NCBI GenBank assembly: GCA_028023455.1
Contig: JAQFVV010006295.1
Span: 1,240,001 to 1,304,000 of the forward strand
DNA: 64,000 nucleotides
Reading direction: 5' to 3'
Source: Epiperipatus broadwayi
Lineage: Eukaryota; Onychophora; Udeonychophora; Euonychophora; Peripatidae
The first letter of the stretch is position 1; each line of letters opens with the position of its first letter. A program made the translations under genes and the position numbers. This document shows, in pieces, positions 50,348 through 61,067 of this stretch. The notes under the pieces were generated by a model. That model ran no database searches. It saw nothing but the letters and a program-made list of their open reading frames with translations, and was not told the DNA's origin.

Positions 50348-50776
50348 TGTTGTATTCGTTGTGAGAAATAAACAGCGAGTTTACTAGAGACAATTTGCTC
50401 CAGAAGTTTTCGATTTATTTTATTGAAAGTAAAAATAATTATAATGGAAAAGAATTATAATTAAAAACAAATTGTGAAATTATTTTTATCAGAGATAAAA
50501 ATAACTAATTAAAGTAAGAACAATGAAATGGATTTGGAAAACACGCGATTAAGTTTTCGGAATGTAGCAGATAAAACTTAACAAAAGAATTCAGAGGGAT
50601 ATATAAACTGCTAGAGAAAAACATCGCGCACTTGTTACAGTCTTGTTAACAGAAGTGGATAGTAAAGCTATTAAGAGCTATTTGCGGTACAACAGTTTTA
50701 AGAGTTGTTCAGCCAAGTTTCGATCGGATTGTGTTTTCCTACCCCTCTGGAAAAGCTTAGGGGCGAAGACATTACA
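50348..50776 (+). repeat. Left LTR (429 bp)
   Basis: Starts TGTTGTATTCGTTG and ends GACATTACA. A TATA-like ATATATAAA lies at 50599-50607, a plausible core promoter, and AATAAA occurs near the start. Confidence 0.95.
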
Positions 50777-50780
50777 AGAT

Positions 50781-50798
50781 TGGCACAGTCTAAGTTTC
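50781..50798 (+). other. Primer-binding site (candidate)
   Basis: TGGCACAGTCTAAGTTTC begins four bases after the LTR. It shares TGGC.CAGTC with the primer site of the 35.4-kb element. The sequence beyond it (TTTCGAACC) complements a tRNA T-arm word, but the spacing is two bases short of a normal tRNA. Confidence 0.55.
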
Positions 50799-50866
50799 GA
50801 ACCTAATAAAACTTGAAGGAATAAGCCAGATGAGAAAATTAATCGTTACATTCGGAAACAAGTAAA

Positions 50867-51477
50867 ATGTCATTAGGACAAAGCAGTATTCCTGAATTTA
50901 GCATTGAAAATGCCGAGGGAGGGCCTCTCTATATAATTCAATTGGAAAATTTTTTCAAGTTAAATGAGATAAAAAATAATGAAAAAAAAAGTGGCTGCAC
51001 TTTTATGTTTAGGAGGATGCAAAGTCATAGAAATTATTACTAAATTATGGGACGGACCGATAACTGATGGAGTACAGTTTGAAGGTATAGTTAAAAAATT
51101 AATGGAATATTTTAGCCCAAAGCCGTCTAGACACGTAGCTAGACTAACTCTGAGAAGTAGAAAACAAACCAGGGAGGAAAAAAATTAAAGACTATGATAT
51201 AGCATTAAAACAGCTGGCAAAAAACTGTGATTATGTCGAATTTTTAGAACAAGCTTTGCTGGATCAATTATTGTGGGGAATGTATGACGAAAGATTGTGA
51301 CGGACGTTGTTAACGGAAAGCGACTTATCATACGAAGTGGCTATTAAAAAAGGAATAGCATATGAAGCAGTAATTGAGCAAGCCATAGCTTTTAGAAACA
51401 ACTCAGAAGAGACCAGAAAGATGGCAGTTTATGATTGAAGTCAGCAGCTGAAGAATGAAAATTTTAACAGAAAGAAA
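50867..51477 (+). pseudogene. Gag (capsid region), broken
   Basis: The first ATG after the leader is at 50867 and opens MSLGQSSIPEF, a reasonable gag start. The frame continues through a capsid-like helical region with GGPLYIIQLENFF, LMEYFSPKPSRHVARL near 51100 and LLDQLLWGM near 51258. It aligns by layout with gag of the 35.4-kb element. Frameshifts sit in A-runs near 50980-50990 and near 51178-51187, and stops occur as TGA at 51298-51300 and 51436-51438. Gag would form the particle packaging element RNA. The downstream zinc knuckles are in frame with the last segment, so gag, knuckles and coiled coil probably formed one polypeptide. Confidence 0.85.
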
Positions 51478-52032
51478 ATGTTAACAGTGAAATGTTTCTG
51501 CTGTGGTAAAACTGGCCATGTATCTAAGAATTGCAAATGGAAAAAAGAAAATTGTTTTAACTGCGGATTTAAAGGACCTTTAGCAGTTGTATGCAAAAAA
51601 CCACATCAAACAAAATGTAATCCAGGCACAGATGATACAACATATACCATTGGCTATGTATCAACTAAGGGACAAAGCATGGCTGTGAGAGATAGGACTT
51701 TTTCGCAAAGACAAAGACAGATCACTAAACTACAAGAATTGGAGTCACGTAACCAAAAATTAGCTGCCATGCTTGAGAGAAAGACGCAATTGGAACTACA
51801 ACACAACTTGCAATTTAAAGAACTATCAAAAGAAGTGCACAAATTAAAACTGGATGTTTATGAATTAACTAAATTAAAAGAAGAATTGGAACAACAAAAT
51901 TCAGAATTTAGTAAAAAATTACAAAGCAAATTTTCAGAATGTCTGATTTTGAAAAGATCGAATGAAGATTTAAAAAGCGAACTCGCAATGTCAAAATTAT
52001 CCGAAACAGGTAGAGAGTTGGCAGCAGTATGA
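51478..52032 (+). CDS. Zinc-knuckle and coiled-coil segment of the gag polyprotein
   Basis: This is an uninterrupted run of 184 codons that continues the gag frame. Residues 6-19 form a clean Cx2Cx4Hx4C knuckle (CFCCGKTGHVSKNC). Residues 26-39 are a second knuckle with Pro in place of the His (CFNCGFKGPLAVVC). From about residue 76 to the end the sequence is a charged, Leu-rich, almost proline-free helix with heptad-like spacing (for example ITKLQELESRNQKLAAMLE), so a coiled coil is very likely. In Ty3/gypsy elements protease normally follows the knuckles; none is seen. The coiled coil may be a captured host gene fragment or an element-specific gag extension; its source was not recognised. 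A one-base shift near 52030 ends the frame while similar helical sequence continues for a further 25 residues or so. Confidence 0.75.
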   Translation: MLTVKCFCCGKTGHVSKNCKWKKENCFNCGFKGPLAVVCKKPHQTKCNPGTDDTTYTIGYVSTKGQSMAVRDRTFSQRQRQITKLQELESRNQKLAAMLERKTQLELQHNLQFKELSKEVHKLKLDVYELTKLKEELEQQNSEFSKKLQSKFSECLILKRSNEDLKSELAMSKLSETGRELAAV

Positions 52033-52331
52033 AATGGAACTACAGGAGAAGATGGCCGAAAGTGAAAATGAAATTGACACGTTCGAAGATTTTTTTAGAA
52101 CGGAAATCTTTAGACAGTGAGTGGCTAGAGACAAAAACCGAAGAGCAAAAGGGAACCCAGAGTTTCTCCAAGCGGGAGAAAAAAGCATAAAGGCAGCGAG
52201 AAAAAAGAAGAGTTCACACAATTTCCAAGGTTTTATCGATTAATAGGAAAAATCAAGTTTTCTCCAAGCTGAAAAAGGATAACGTGCATATTGGATGATT
52301 ATGTGTAACGTAAATAAACTCTAACTTCTGA
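52033..52331 (+). pseudogene. Continuation of the coiled-coil region, frames broken
   Basis: After the stop at 52030-52032 another frame continues in the same style (QYEMELQEKMAESENEID near 52024-52080). A third continues past an F-run near 52095 with LERKSLDSEW-like charged sequence to about 52215. Beyond that no coding signal is seen before the purine tract at 52332. The continuous charged composition suggests the original protein was at least 60 residues longer than the present open frame. Confidence 0.55.
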
Positions 52332-52346
52332 AGTGAGGGGAGGAAG
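52332..52346 (+). other. Polypurine tract
   Basis: AGTGAGGGGAGGAAG directly before the right LTR. The first 12 bases are identical to the tract of the 35.4-kb element. Confidence 0.85.
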
Positions 52347-52777
52347 TGTTGTATTCATTGTGAGAAATAAACAGTGAGTTTACTAGAGACAATTTACTCC
52401 AGAAGTTTTCGATTTATTTTATTGAAAGTAAAAATAATTATAATGGAAAAGAATTATAATTAAAAACAAGTTGTGGAATTATTTTTATCAGAGATAAAAA
52501 TAACTAATTAAAATAAGAACAATGAAACAGATGTGGAAAACACGCAATTAAGTTTTTGGAATGTAGCAGATGAGACTTAACAAAAGAACTCAGAGGGATA
52601 TATAAACTGCTAGAGAAAAACATCGCGCACTTGTTACAGTCTTGTTAACAGAAGTGGATACGTAAAGCTATTAAGAGCTATTTGCGCTGTCAACGGTTTT
52701 AAGAGTTGTTCAGCCGAGTTTCGATCGGATTGTGTTTTCCTACCCCTCTGGAAAAGCTTAGGGGCGAAAACATTACA
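52347..52777 (+). repeat. Right LTR (431 bp)
   Basis: Starts TGTTGTATTCATTG, ends AACATTACA, and is followed by GGTAT. It aligns with the left LTR throughout, with two small insertions near 52661 and 52688. Confidence 0.95.
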
Positions 52778-52782
52778 GGTAT

Positions 52783-53967
52783 GTTTCAGTTCTTTCTGAA
52801 AAACTAAATTAGAAATCTGTTTAATGCTATCAAAAAAGAAATAATTTCCAGCGAAAAGGATAAGTATTAATAAAAGTTTGTTTATACTTTTAAAGGGTTG
52901 ACATTATTTTTCAAGAAGCCAAAAACAACAACAACAACTTAAAACTGTTAAAACATTGCATCAAGGAAAAAATAATAATTCCCAAGTAAAAAAAAATCAG
53001 AAGTAAAATAATTTTTGTTAATGTAAGTTTGTTTCTTTTCAAAGTTTAATTTTAGTTTTCACTTTGAGATAGAAAAACTCATAATTAAAACATAGCATCA
53101 AGAAAAAAAACTTTCCAAACAAGAAAGTTCTGATAGGATATTGCTAAATCAACGATCTGTGATGTTTTATTAGGGTAATTATGCATTTAATCAAACTGAA
53201 CTGTATATATAGATAGCAATTAATTTTATATGTTTTGATTTTGTTTTCGATTTTGGAGTTGGAATGGCTTACTCCTAAATGTACTGTTTCAATGTAAATT
53301 GTTTTAAATTAGATGTCGGCTTTTTTTATTATAGTGATCCTACTCTATAGATATTATATTTCTAAACTGTCTGATTTGAAACAAATTTTGGAAAAAAAGA
53401 AAAGAAAAAGAATTAACTCTTTTTTTTTTTTAAAAAAAAAAATTGTTGATGGCAAACCATTTCATATATAAGTTGTATTTGAGTGGAGAAATGTACTTCT
53501 TGTTATATTACTGAGGCACAAACAATGTGGCCTAAAAATTAAATATATTTTTACATTTGAGAAGAAATATCTGTTTTCTTATAAGATATATAGGAGCAAT
53601 TGCCTCAATAGTTTATTAATAAACAAAATTGTCTGCTTTGATATTTATCTAGATAGAACAAATACACCATTCTGGGTCTTTGAGAAGGAACTAAATGTTT
53701 CACTAACTATGGGAACTATGTATTGTTTTTATCTTAGTAATGACATCAATTTTCTAATGAGAAACAATTGATTAATTTTCAGGATCACTAAAAGGAAATA
53801 AGTCTGTGCTAAATATTCACTCTACTTTGATGAAATATTAATGGCGTTGAATTAGCAGGAATAGGAATGAAATAACTTTTTCATGACATACATTTTAATG
53901 CTATTAATCACTGAAAAATCATAAAATTTTTGGAAATTTTAGTTGTTATATATATATAAACTATTTG
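52783..53967. other. AT-rich non-coding DNA
   Basis: A T12A11 tract lies at 53420-53442. No other feature recognised. AAATTTTTG near 53922 recurs just after the LINE 3' end but lies about 40 bases from the LINE start. Confidence 0.5.
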
Positions 53968-54425
53968 AGGCTGCAGAAAGGAGTTTGCTATTAACAGAAA
54001 GAAGATTCTTTGATTCCTCTTGGAGGTCTTAAAAGGAACCAAGCAGGGCAAATTCCTAATGTCCACTCCATACATTCTTGTCATTGTAGCTGTTATTACT
54101 ATGTGATTATTCATATAGTATACAAGCATGGATGGGCTGCTCACCAACACGCATTAGCCAGCATGGCGAGTTTATTGGCTTTTTACCTCTGAGTTTAAGA
54201 TCAAGAAACACCATGGTCTTTCTTCTCAGTTGCCTGATAAGGCAGAATGAATGTATGTGTAAATGATAAATATTTTTCCAATAGATACATACAATTATGG
54301 AAGACAAAAATAAATCATGACTTTTATTCCCAGGAGGCTGTAAAGTCACCAACCAAGGCAGCGGTTGGTGGCCAAAGGTGGAGGGTGCTAAGAATCCCCT
54401 GATTGTGGACCCAGGCTGCCATTTG
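53968..54425 (+). other. LINE 5' leader
   Basis: Non-coding leader conserved with the 10.7-kb copy (GGAGTTTGCTAT, CCATGGTCTT, CTGATAAGGCAGAATGAATG). It should contain the internal promoter of the element, but no specific motif can be named. Open frames on the minus strand here are shared with the older copy only because the DNA is. Confidence 0.7.
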
Positions 54426-55214
54426 ATGACGACTTTTTATTTAGGTACTTACAACTGCAGATCACTTTCAAGTGAAGGAAGATTGCAAGAATTAGAAGAA
54501 GAACTGTCTTATATTAAATGGGACATTATTGGACTTTGTGAAGTTAGAAGAAAAGGTGAAGAGACAATTGATTTAAAAAGTGGACATGTACTCTACTATA
54601 AAGGCACAAATATTGGAAATACAAGTGGAGTAGGATTCATTATAAATAAAAAGTGGAAGAACAACATTGTGGAGATTGATGGTGTATCGGACAGAGTGGC
54701 AAGATTAGTTATACAACTTAATAGCAGATACCAAATGCAGATAATTCAGGTTTATGCCCCAACAAGTTCTCATAGTGATGAAGTAGTAGAAGATTTTTAT
54801 ATGGATGTACAAAAGGCTTTTGATCAGAGTAAACAACATTTTAAAATTGTTATGGGAGACTTTAATGCTAGAATTGGTAAACAAATGAAAGATGAAAGTG
54901 CTGTGGGTAATTTTGGTTATGGTAATAGAAATGAGAGAGGACATAGACTTGTGGAGTTTGCAGAAAAAGAAAAACTTTATATTATGAATTCTTTTTTTGA
55001 GAAAAATGTTAAAAGGAAATGGACATGGAAGCATCCAAATGAAGGTACAGCAGAATTGGATTATATTTTGACTAACAGAAAATACATATTTCAAGATTGT
55101 AATGTTCTTAATAAATTTAACACAGGAAGTGATCATCGATTAGTAAGATGTAAGATACGTGTTAATGCAAAACTAGAGACAAAAATTATTAAGAAAAACA
55201 ATATTTACAGTTGA
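54426..55214 (+). CDS. LINE apurinic-like endonuclease domain (frame now ends early)
   Basis: The ATG at 54426 opens MTTFYLGTYNCRSL, the usual beginning of such endonucleases with the catalytic Asn. Further active-site blocks are all present: LCEVRRKG (Glu), VYAPTSSH, MGDFNARIG at about 54852 (Asp and Asn), LDYILTNR (Asp) and GSDHRLV (Asp-His). The domain nicks chromosomal DNA to prime reverse transcription. The frame ends at 55212-55214 because two bases (one AG of an AGAGAGAC run) are missing near 55174-55179; the 10.7-kb copy keeps them. In the intact element this domain would be joined directly to the reverse transcriptase. The first 16 codons upstream of the ATG are also open but lack an ATG start. 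Confidence 0.9.
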   Translation: MTTFYLGTYNCRSLSSEGRLQELEEELSYIKWDIIGLCEVRRKGEETIDLKSGHVLYYKGTNIGNTSGVGFIINKKWKNNIVEIDGVSDRVARLVIQLNSRYQMQIIQVYAPTSSHSDEVVEDFYMDVQKAFDQSKQHFKIVMGDFNARIGKQMKDESAVGNFGYGNRNERGHRLVEFAEKEKLYIMNSFFEKNVKRKWTWKHPNEGTAELDYILTNRKYIFQDCNVLNKFNTGSDHRLVRCKIRVNAKLETKIIKKNNIYS

Positions 55215-57239
55215 TATTCCTAATCTTCAGAAACATTCTAATGAATTTAAATTAGAACTTACAAATCGGTTTCAAGTATTAGTAGATTTTGAACATGATT
55301 CAGATTTGAATGAAATTAATATGAAAATAACTGATACACTTTTAAAAACTGCAACAAAGATAGCTGGTAGAAAAAAGCAGCAATTGACCAATAAAATTTC
55401 TACTGAGACTAGAGAATTTATGAAGAAAAGAAGGAATATGAAGATATACAAAAATGATGCATTAAAAAGGATTGAATATCTCGAATTTTGTAAAATGGTG
55501 CGGAAAAGAGTTGAAAATGATATAAGAAAGTATAACTGTGAACTAGCAAGGAAAGCTGTAGAAGAGAATAAAAGTCTCAAGAGTGTAAAACAACATTTTG
55601 GTATTGGTAGGAAATTTATATCTGCAATAAGAAAAAAAGATGGAATTATTACTAAAAAGAGAGATGACATCATGAAATGGGTAGAAGACTTCTATCAAGA
55701 ATTATATAGTAATAAAGAACAAGTACCTCCTATATCTATTATATCTTCCGAATTGCCCAGAATTTTAAATGAAGAAGTGAAACATGCAATTAAATTTATG
55801 AAGAAAGGAAAGGCTCCAGGTAATGATGGAATTATAATTGATATATTAAAAGAAGCAGGTGAAGAAATAGAATTTTTTTAGCAAAGTTATATACCAAATG
55901 TCTAAATGATAAAGATGTACCAGATGATTGGAAGAATGCAGTAATAATATTAATATTTTAAAAAGGTGATAAAGAAGATATTAGAAATTACAGACCTATC
56001 AGCCTTTTATCAGTTTTATACAAAATTTTTACCAAGATAATTACAACTCGTCTACAGAGAACATTGGATTTCCACCAACCAAGAGAACAAGCTGGATTTA
56101 AAAGTGGTTTTAGTACAGTAGATCATATCCAGGTATTGAGAGAAGTTATAGAAAGGACAAATGAATATGAGTTGCCATTATGCTTTGGATTTGTAGATTA
56201 TGAAAAGGCATTTGATTCTATAAACATTTCTTCAGTGATTAAAGCATTGGATCATCAAGGTATAGATCCAGGATATTGTCATATTTTAAAGAATATTTAT
56301 AAAAATGCAACAGCAACAATTAGATTACATAATGATACTAGGAAAGTCAACATTGAGAAGGGTGTAAGACAGGGTGACTCCATATCTCCAAAACTTTTTA
56401 CAGCAGTGCTGCAAGAAGTATTTTGTGGATTAAAATGGGAAGCTAAAGGAGTGAAAGTAAATGGAGATTATTTAAGTCATTTAGATTTTGCAGATGATGT
56501 AGTTGTTTTTGCAAATAATGCTTTAGAGCTGCAGGAAATGTTGCAGGAGTTATCAGATGAAAGTAGGACTAAAGATAAATGTTAAAAAGACTAAAGTAAT
56601 GTTTAATGGATTTTCTCAAAATATGAAAATAAAGATTGATTATGATGAGTTAGAAGAAGTTAACAGTTACAAATACCTTGGTCAGATTATTAATACAGAT
56701 GGAAACATAATGGATGAAATTAATCATAGAATTAAACTTGGTTGGAGTGCTTTTGGTAGAAATAACTTGATACTAAAAGGAAATATGCCTATGTGTTTGA
56801 AAAGGAAGGTTTTTAATAAATGTGTTTTACCAGTTCTTACTTATGGATCTGAGACTTGGACACTTAATAGAAGAGCAATACAGAGACTTCAGACCACTCA
56901 AAGAAGTATGGAGAGATGCATGTTAGGAGTAACAAGAAGAGATCGAAACACAATATATGGGTAAGAGAACAAACAGGTGTTACTGACCTCATTGAAAAAA
57001 TTAAAAGACTGAAGTGGAGTTGGGCTGGACATATTGCTAGAAGAGATGATAATAGATGGACAATTGAAATCTTAAACTGGATTCCAAGAGATTGTAAAAG
57101 ACCCAGAAAGAGACCACATGGGAAATGGATGGATGAAATAAGAAAGTGTGCAGGGGTGATATGGAGAAGAGAAGATAAAGATCGGATAAGATGGATTGAA
57201 CCTGGAGAGACCATTCTGCAGTTGATTGACAATGGTTGA
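55207..57239 (+). pseudogene. LINE reverse transcriptase and C-terminal region, frameshifted
   Basis: Order of blocks: a linker region (residues of 55306-55790), GKAPGNDGI near 55810, YRPISLLS near 55990, the catalytic Asp block FVDYEKAFDS near 56190, KGVRQGDSISPKLF near 56358, FADD at about 56487-56498, YKYLGQII near 56677, YGSETWTL near 56842 and a C-terminal WSWAGHIARRDDNRW block near 57018. This is the polymerase that copies element RNA at the nicked target. It is broken by a missing T in the T7 run at 55873-55879, a TAA near 55960, a frame change near 56563-56575 and another near 56945. It stops at TGA 57237-57239. All catalytic residues remain readable, so the lesions are few and probably recent. 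Confidence 0.9.
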
Positions 57240-57251
57240 TGATGATGATGA
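57236..57251 (+). repeat. LINE 3' terminal (GAT)n run
   Basis: GTTGATGATGATGATGAA overlaps and follows the stop codon. RTE-clade elements typically end in a short tandem repeat rather than poly(A), with almost no 3' untranslated region. Confidence 0.75.
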
Positions 57252-58980
57252 AATTTTTGAATCCATATTATCATAGAGAATTATTTGAATATAATTATTC
57301 ATCATTAAACTAATTATAATTTAAAAATCATTGGAGGAATTTTGTTTAAATGTAAAATAGATTAACATGTTTTTGAAGAGAATTGAGATAATTAATTTTT
57401 GTTTTATTAGAAAAACTTCATAGAGCTTTCTGAGAAATTTTATTAATGAACCACTGCTAAAAAAATTTTTTTCTTCTAATTAAAACCACAAAATATATTG
57501 AAAATGTCCAATTGTCAGGCAAATATTGCTCCATAGCATACATAATAAGGTTCCAATTTTAAATTGAATTTTGATATTGCTGTGTTTTTTGATTTGAACG
57601 ATAGACACATTGTTATGTTATTACATTATTTTCTTTTGAATTATATCTTGTGATGATTGCATTAATTTCATGTGAAATGTTTTTTTTCCTAGCCATTTTT
57701 GTGCATTGACCATGTACTTTGTATTAGAAGATGTAACATTCTTAAGAATTTTCATCATCTAATGTATCAAATAATTGAAATAATAATTATAAATAGTAAG
57801 TAGTTTTACTTTTTATACTAATTTAAAGTTAAGGATATTTAAATAAAATGTCTTCAAAATAATTTATAGTGATTGACCATAGGAAAGTTGACAAATAATT
57901 TTAAAAAATGGACTTTTTTATTTATTTATCGTCATTGTGATTGGTAGTTAATATTCTACATACACTTCAAATCTATCGCATCATTTATTATAAATTATTT
58001 AGCTTCAATTACAAGGAATACGAAGCATTCATTTTTTCGCTAATTTGAGGGAAGAAGGCATCATTTAGTTGTTGTTTTTTTTTATTTCATTTGGTATAAA
58101 AACAGAAATATATAACCAACAAAAAAATTAAACTATTGATTAAATTTTGATTCTTAAAAAAAAACGCAGCATTCCTGCTTCTAACTTTGAATATATATTA
58201 TATTTTTTAAGATTTTTTTTTCCTTTTTTTAGCAATTTTTAATTTTCAAGAAGAAAAACAAATTTAAGTATTTTGTTGCTAACTAAAAAGTCATTTCATA
58301 TTGTAGGCTATCATTTTAAACTGATAACCTACCATGATAAATATATTGCTATTCTGCTAATGATGATATTTGCACAAATAACTCTTCATTGTCACTTGCT
58401 AAGTTATCGATTTTATTAGCATGAACATCTTTCACCTTAATTATATATAAACGTTTGACATTTAAAAATATTAAATAATGTATTTTTTATTCAAATGTTC
58501 TCATTCTCCCTCTCTTTGTTTTTGACTCACGCGCACATAAAAATGAGAGAAGTGATTTAAAACGCCTTTATATATAAATAAAATTATGTGTATAAAATAT
58601 TGAATCTTTTAAATTGAATTTCACTTGCTTTTATAGACACTTTAGGAGCTGCAAGATAAAAAAAAATTGACATTTATTTAAAATATATTCAGTTGTTCGT
58701 CGATAAAGTCAAAAAAAAAAAAAAGCCCTTTATTGTGATTTTTTTGAATTCTTCTCTATTGGCAAAACTCCTGATTATTTCATTCTGCCACATGCACTTA
58801 CATAAGTTTATGTTACCATAGTGATCTTTCTCCTTTTTGCCTTTTTGATAGATAAAATCCAGGAAAATCTGTCAGCTAATTGTAAAAAGATGGAAGCAAT
58901 ACGACCCGACTAGTTCAGAAGAGAGTGAACACTTTCTGGAGTTCTAAATCAATGTTTTAAGTTATGTTTTTTTTTTAAAT
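57252..58980. other. AT-rich non-coding DNA
   Basis: No feature recognised on either strand apart from homopolymer runs. Confidence 0.5.
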
Positions 58981-58984
58981 TTTA

Positions 58985-59430
58985 AATAATAAATTGGTTA
59001 TACAGATGTGAAACTCTCTGCACCACAGTCTGCAGCTCCTAGGAGAATCTCTAAAGTAATTTGTGATTGGTTGGAATTTTATATTGGGTGACGTTATCAA
59101 TTCATTATCTTTCCTCTCTCTTAGTGAGTGGATTTTTACTTTGACCCCCTCTGTAACAGTGAAATTGTGTTCTGTGTTTGCTGCATGGTTCTTTTAGAGC
59201 CGTGAGTCCAGGAAGGAACTATTTCTAACTTAAAGAGTGCTCTAATTTATGATGCAATTTATTTCTTTGGCCATTAAAAACATCGTAGAAAATTTGTTCA
59301 AAATTTTCCTGTATTGATGAGGATTTTTGGATCATTGCTCTGGTATCCCCTCTCCATTCTGATGCAAGGTTAGCATGAGCAGGTTAGTGTCTGCCGACAT
59401 TTATATTAAATTGTAATTATTTTGCGAGAA
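58985..59430 (+). other. Less AT-rich patch, candidate promoter or first exon
   Basis: About 400 bases with noticeably higher GC than the neighbourhood. It contains GATTGGTTGG (an inverted CCAAT-type word, about 59066), pyrimidine-rich stretches, and GAGCAG followed by GTTAGTGT near 59377, which would serve as a splice donor. No long frame and no repeat relative inside the window. This is the best place in the window to look for a host transcript start, on weak evidence. Confidence 0.25.
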
Positions 59431-61067
59431 AGAAAAGATTTAATTTATTTATAATGGTGTTTTAAATAAAGAACGGTTATCGTAGCTAGCAGTTGTCCAT
59501 CTTCACCGGAATGCTTATATTTAAATCATTATTTGAATAAATAAATGATCATCTATGCATCTTTTTTTAAACTTTTTTTTTTTTAAAAAATTTGAAATAT
59601 TATTACTTTTGAAAGCTAAATAGAAATTTATTTATAGGAATTATGAGTCTTCTTTAAAGAGTAAAGAAAAAAATATAAAGTTGCTATGACGACATATTAA
59701 AAATATTTTTAATAAATCGAATATCTTATACTGCGATGAAAATAAGTCTTGTTTTAATTTCTAACAGCTATTAAAAATTGCCAAAGTCCTGAATATATAC
59801 ATTCTAAATTATTTTCTTTATTAAGTCGCAGTAGATTTTAAAATCGTAGACTCTTTTCTTTCTTTAACCCTTTCATTTTCTTGTCATAAAAGAAAATGAC
59901 TTTAAGGATCATCGATTTTGCTATTGCAAACTTATGCCAATAAGTTAGGAAATAATTTTACAAGTGAATCCTTTTACAAATTAGAATGCTTAATAACTTG
60001 TGTTTAGTAAAAAAAAAAAAAAAAAAGTATACGTATGTATGAACATATATTTATTAGTGTGTGCTTTGTATTAATATATATAAAATTTTAATTTTCAAAT
60101 CAAATTGAAAGACGAGAACGATATGCTTTTTGTAATTTTATTCGCTATACAGTATTAAGTTTGACATTAAATTGAAAAGAGGAAAACGTATTTTGCTCCT
60201 TGATTGTTTGTTAACATGTGCAAAATTTTTAACAGATTTTAAACAAGATAGCTCAAATATATTAATTTTGCTTAGACTTCCTTTGCAACCTAGAATATCT
60301 CTTCACATCTTTATCATTAATTTCTATTTATTCTGTGAGATTTTTATTTACAATATGTTTTTTAATATATCTTTCATATGATTGTCATCTAAAATTTTAT
60401 TTTCTATAATAATTCCAGATACGAATTAATTCATATGTGATTATTTATAAGATCAAATAAATGGGTGGAAATATTTTTTATTTACATTATTTATAAACTC
60501 AGAGGGGAATGATGTTAATTATTAGGAATCGTAACTTTTCTAATTTTACAGTTATTTATATTATCATTCTAATCTGAATTATTATTGATATCATCATTAA
60601 TATATAATATAAAACAACCTTTAAATATTTTACTACAGGGTAAAAGTCTTTCTCCTCACAAAGAAACAATCAAGGAAAAGGTATCATTCATTGAGCTTGT
60701 CATTAATTGGATGTTAATGATATGAGGAGTTTTCTAATTTTGTTTTACTTTTTAGTTATGAAAGAATAGTCAGATTCCTATGTACTGATCAATATTGGAT
60801 AGTTATCTAATTGGCTATAGACTGGATACCTAAAACAAAAATCTTAAATCTGATTTAATCTAAAATTGGTAATAATTTTAAGTAAGGATGCTAATGTATA
60901 ATTATAGGATTTGTTAATTTTTTGAAGTAGTAATTCAGTTCTTTGTTTGAAAGAAGTCTGAAATTCTTAGATTGCATATGATCACGATCGTAATTTGCTT
61001 TTGTTTGCAGAATACAATTTTTTTTAGCATTCTCAATTTTAGAATGTTTGTAATGATGTTATATTAT
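59431..61067. other. AT-rich non-coding DNA
   Basis: A T12A6 tract lies at 59573-59590 and an A run near 60009-60026. Open frame 60172-60381 has no motif. Confidence 0.5.

Larger units (their letters stand above)
50348..52777 (+). mobile_element. Non-autonomous LTR retrotransposon carrying gag plus a coiled-coil region
   Basis: The insertion is complete, with LTRs of 429 and 431 bp and a 5-bp target duplication GGTAT (50343-50347 and 52778-52782). A primer-like site follows the left LTR and the purine tract AGTGAGGGGAGGAAG precedes the right one. The internal region is about 1570 bp: gag, one good and one damaged zinc knuckle, then roughly 110-170 residues of coiled coil where protease and polymerase would be expected. 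No reverse transcriptase, RNase H or integrase is present. About 20 differences between the LTRs by eye point to an insertion that is not very recent. Confidence 0.93.
53968..57251 (+). mobile_element. RTE-like LINE, nearly complete
   Basis: A leader of about 450 bases, a single endonuclease plus reverse-transcriptase coding region (now in several frames) and a 3' end in a short (GAT)n run are all present, the organisation of RTE-clade elements. The 5' start is set by the shared beginning with the 10.7-kb copy (CTGCAGAAAGGAGTTTGCTA). No clear target duplication was found. Damage is light, so this is a fairly young copy. Confidence 0.9.

Noticed and set aside
54705-55136. Minus-strand frame of 143 codons
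   Set aside because: Shadow of the LINE endonuclease on the other strand.
53922-57260. AAATTTTTG on both sides of the LINE as a target duplication
   Set aside because: The left copy lies about 40 bases from the element start defined by the second LINE copy, and the word is too AT-rich to trust.
56864-57274. Minus-strand frame of 136 codons
   Set aside because: Shadow of the LINE C-terminal region.
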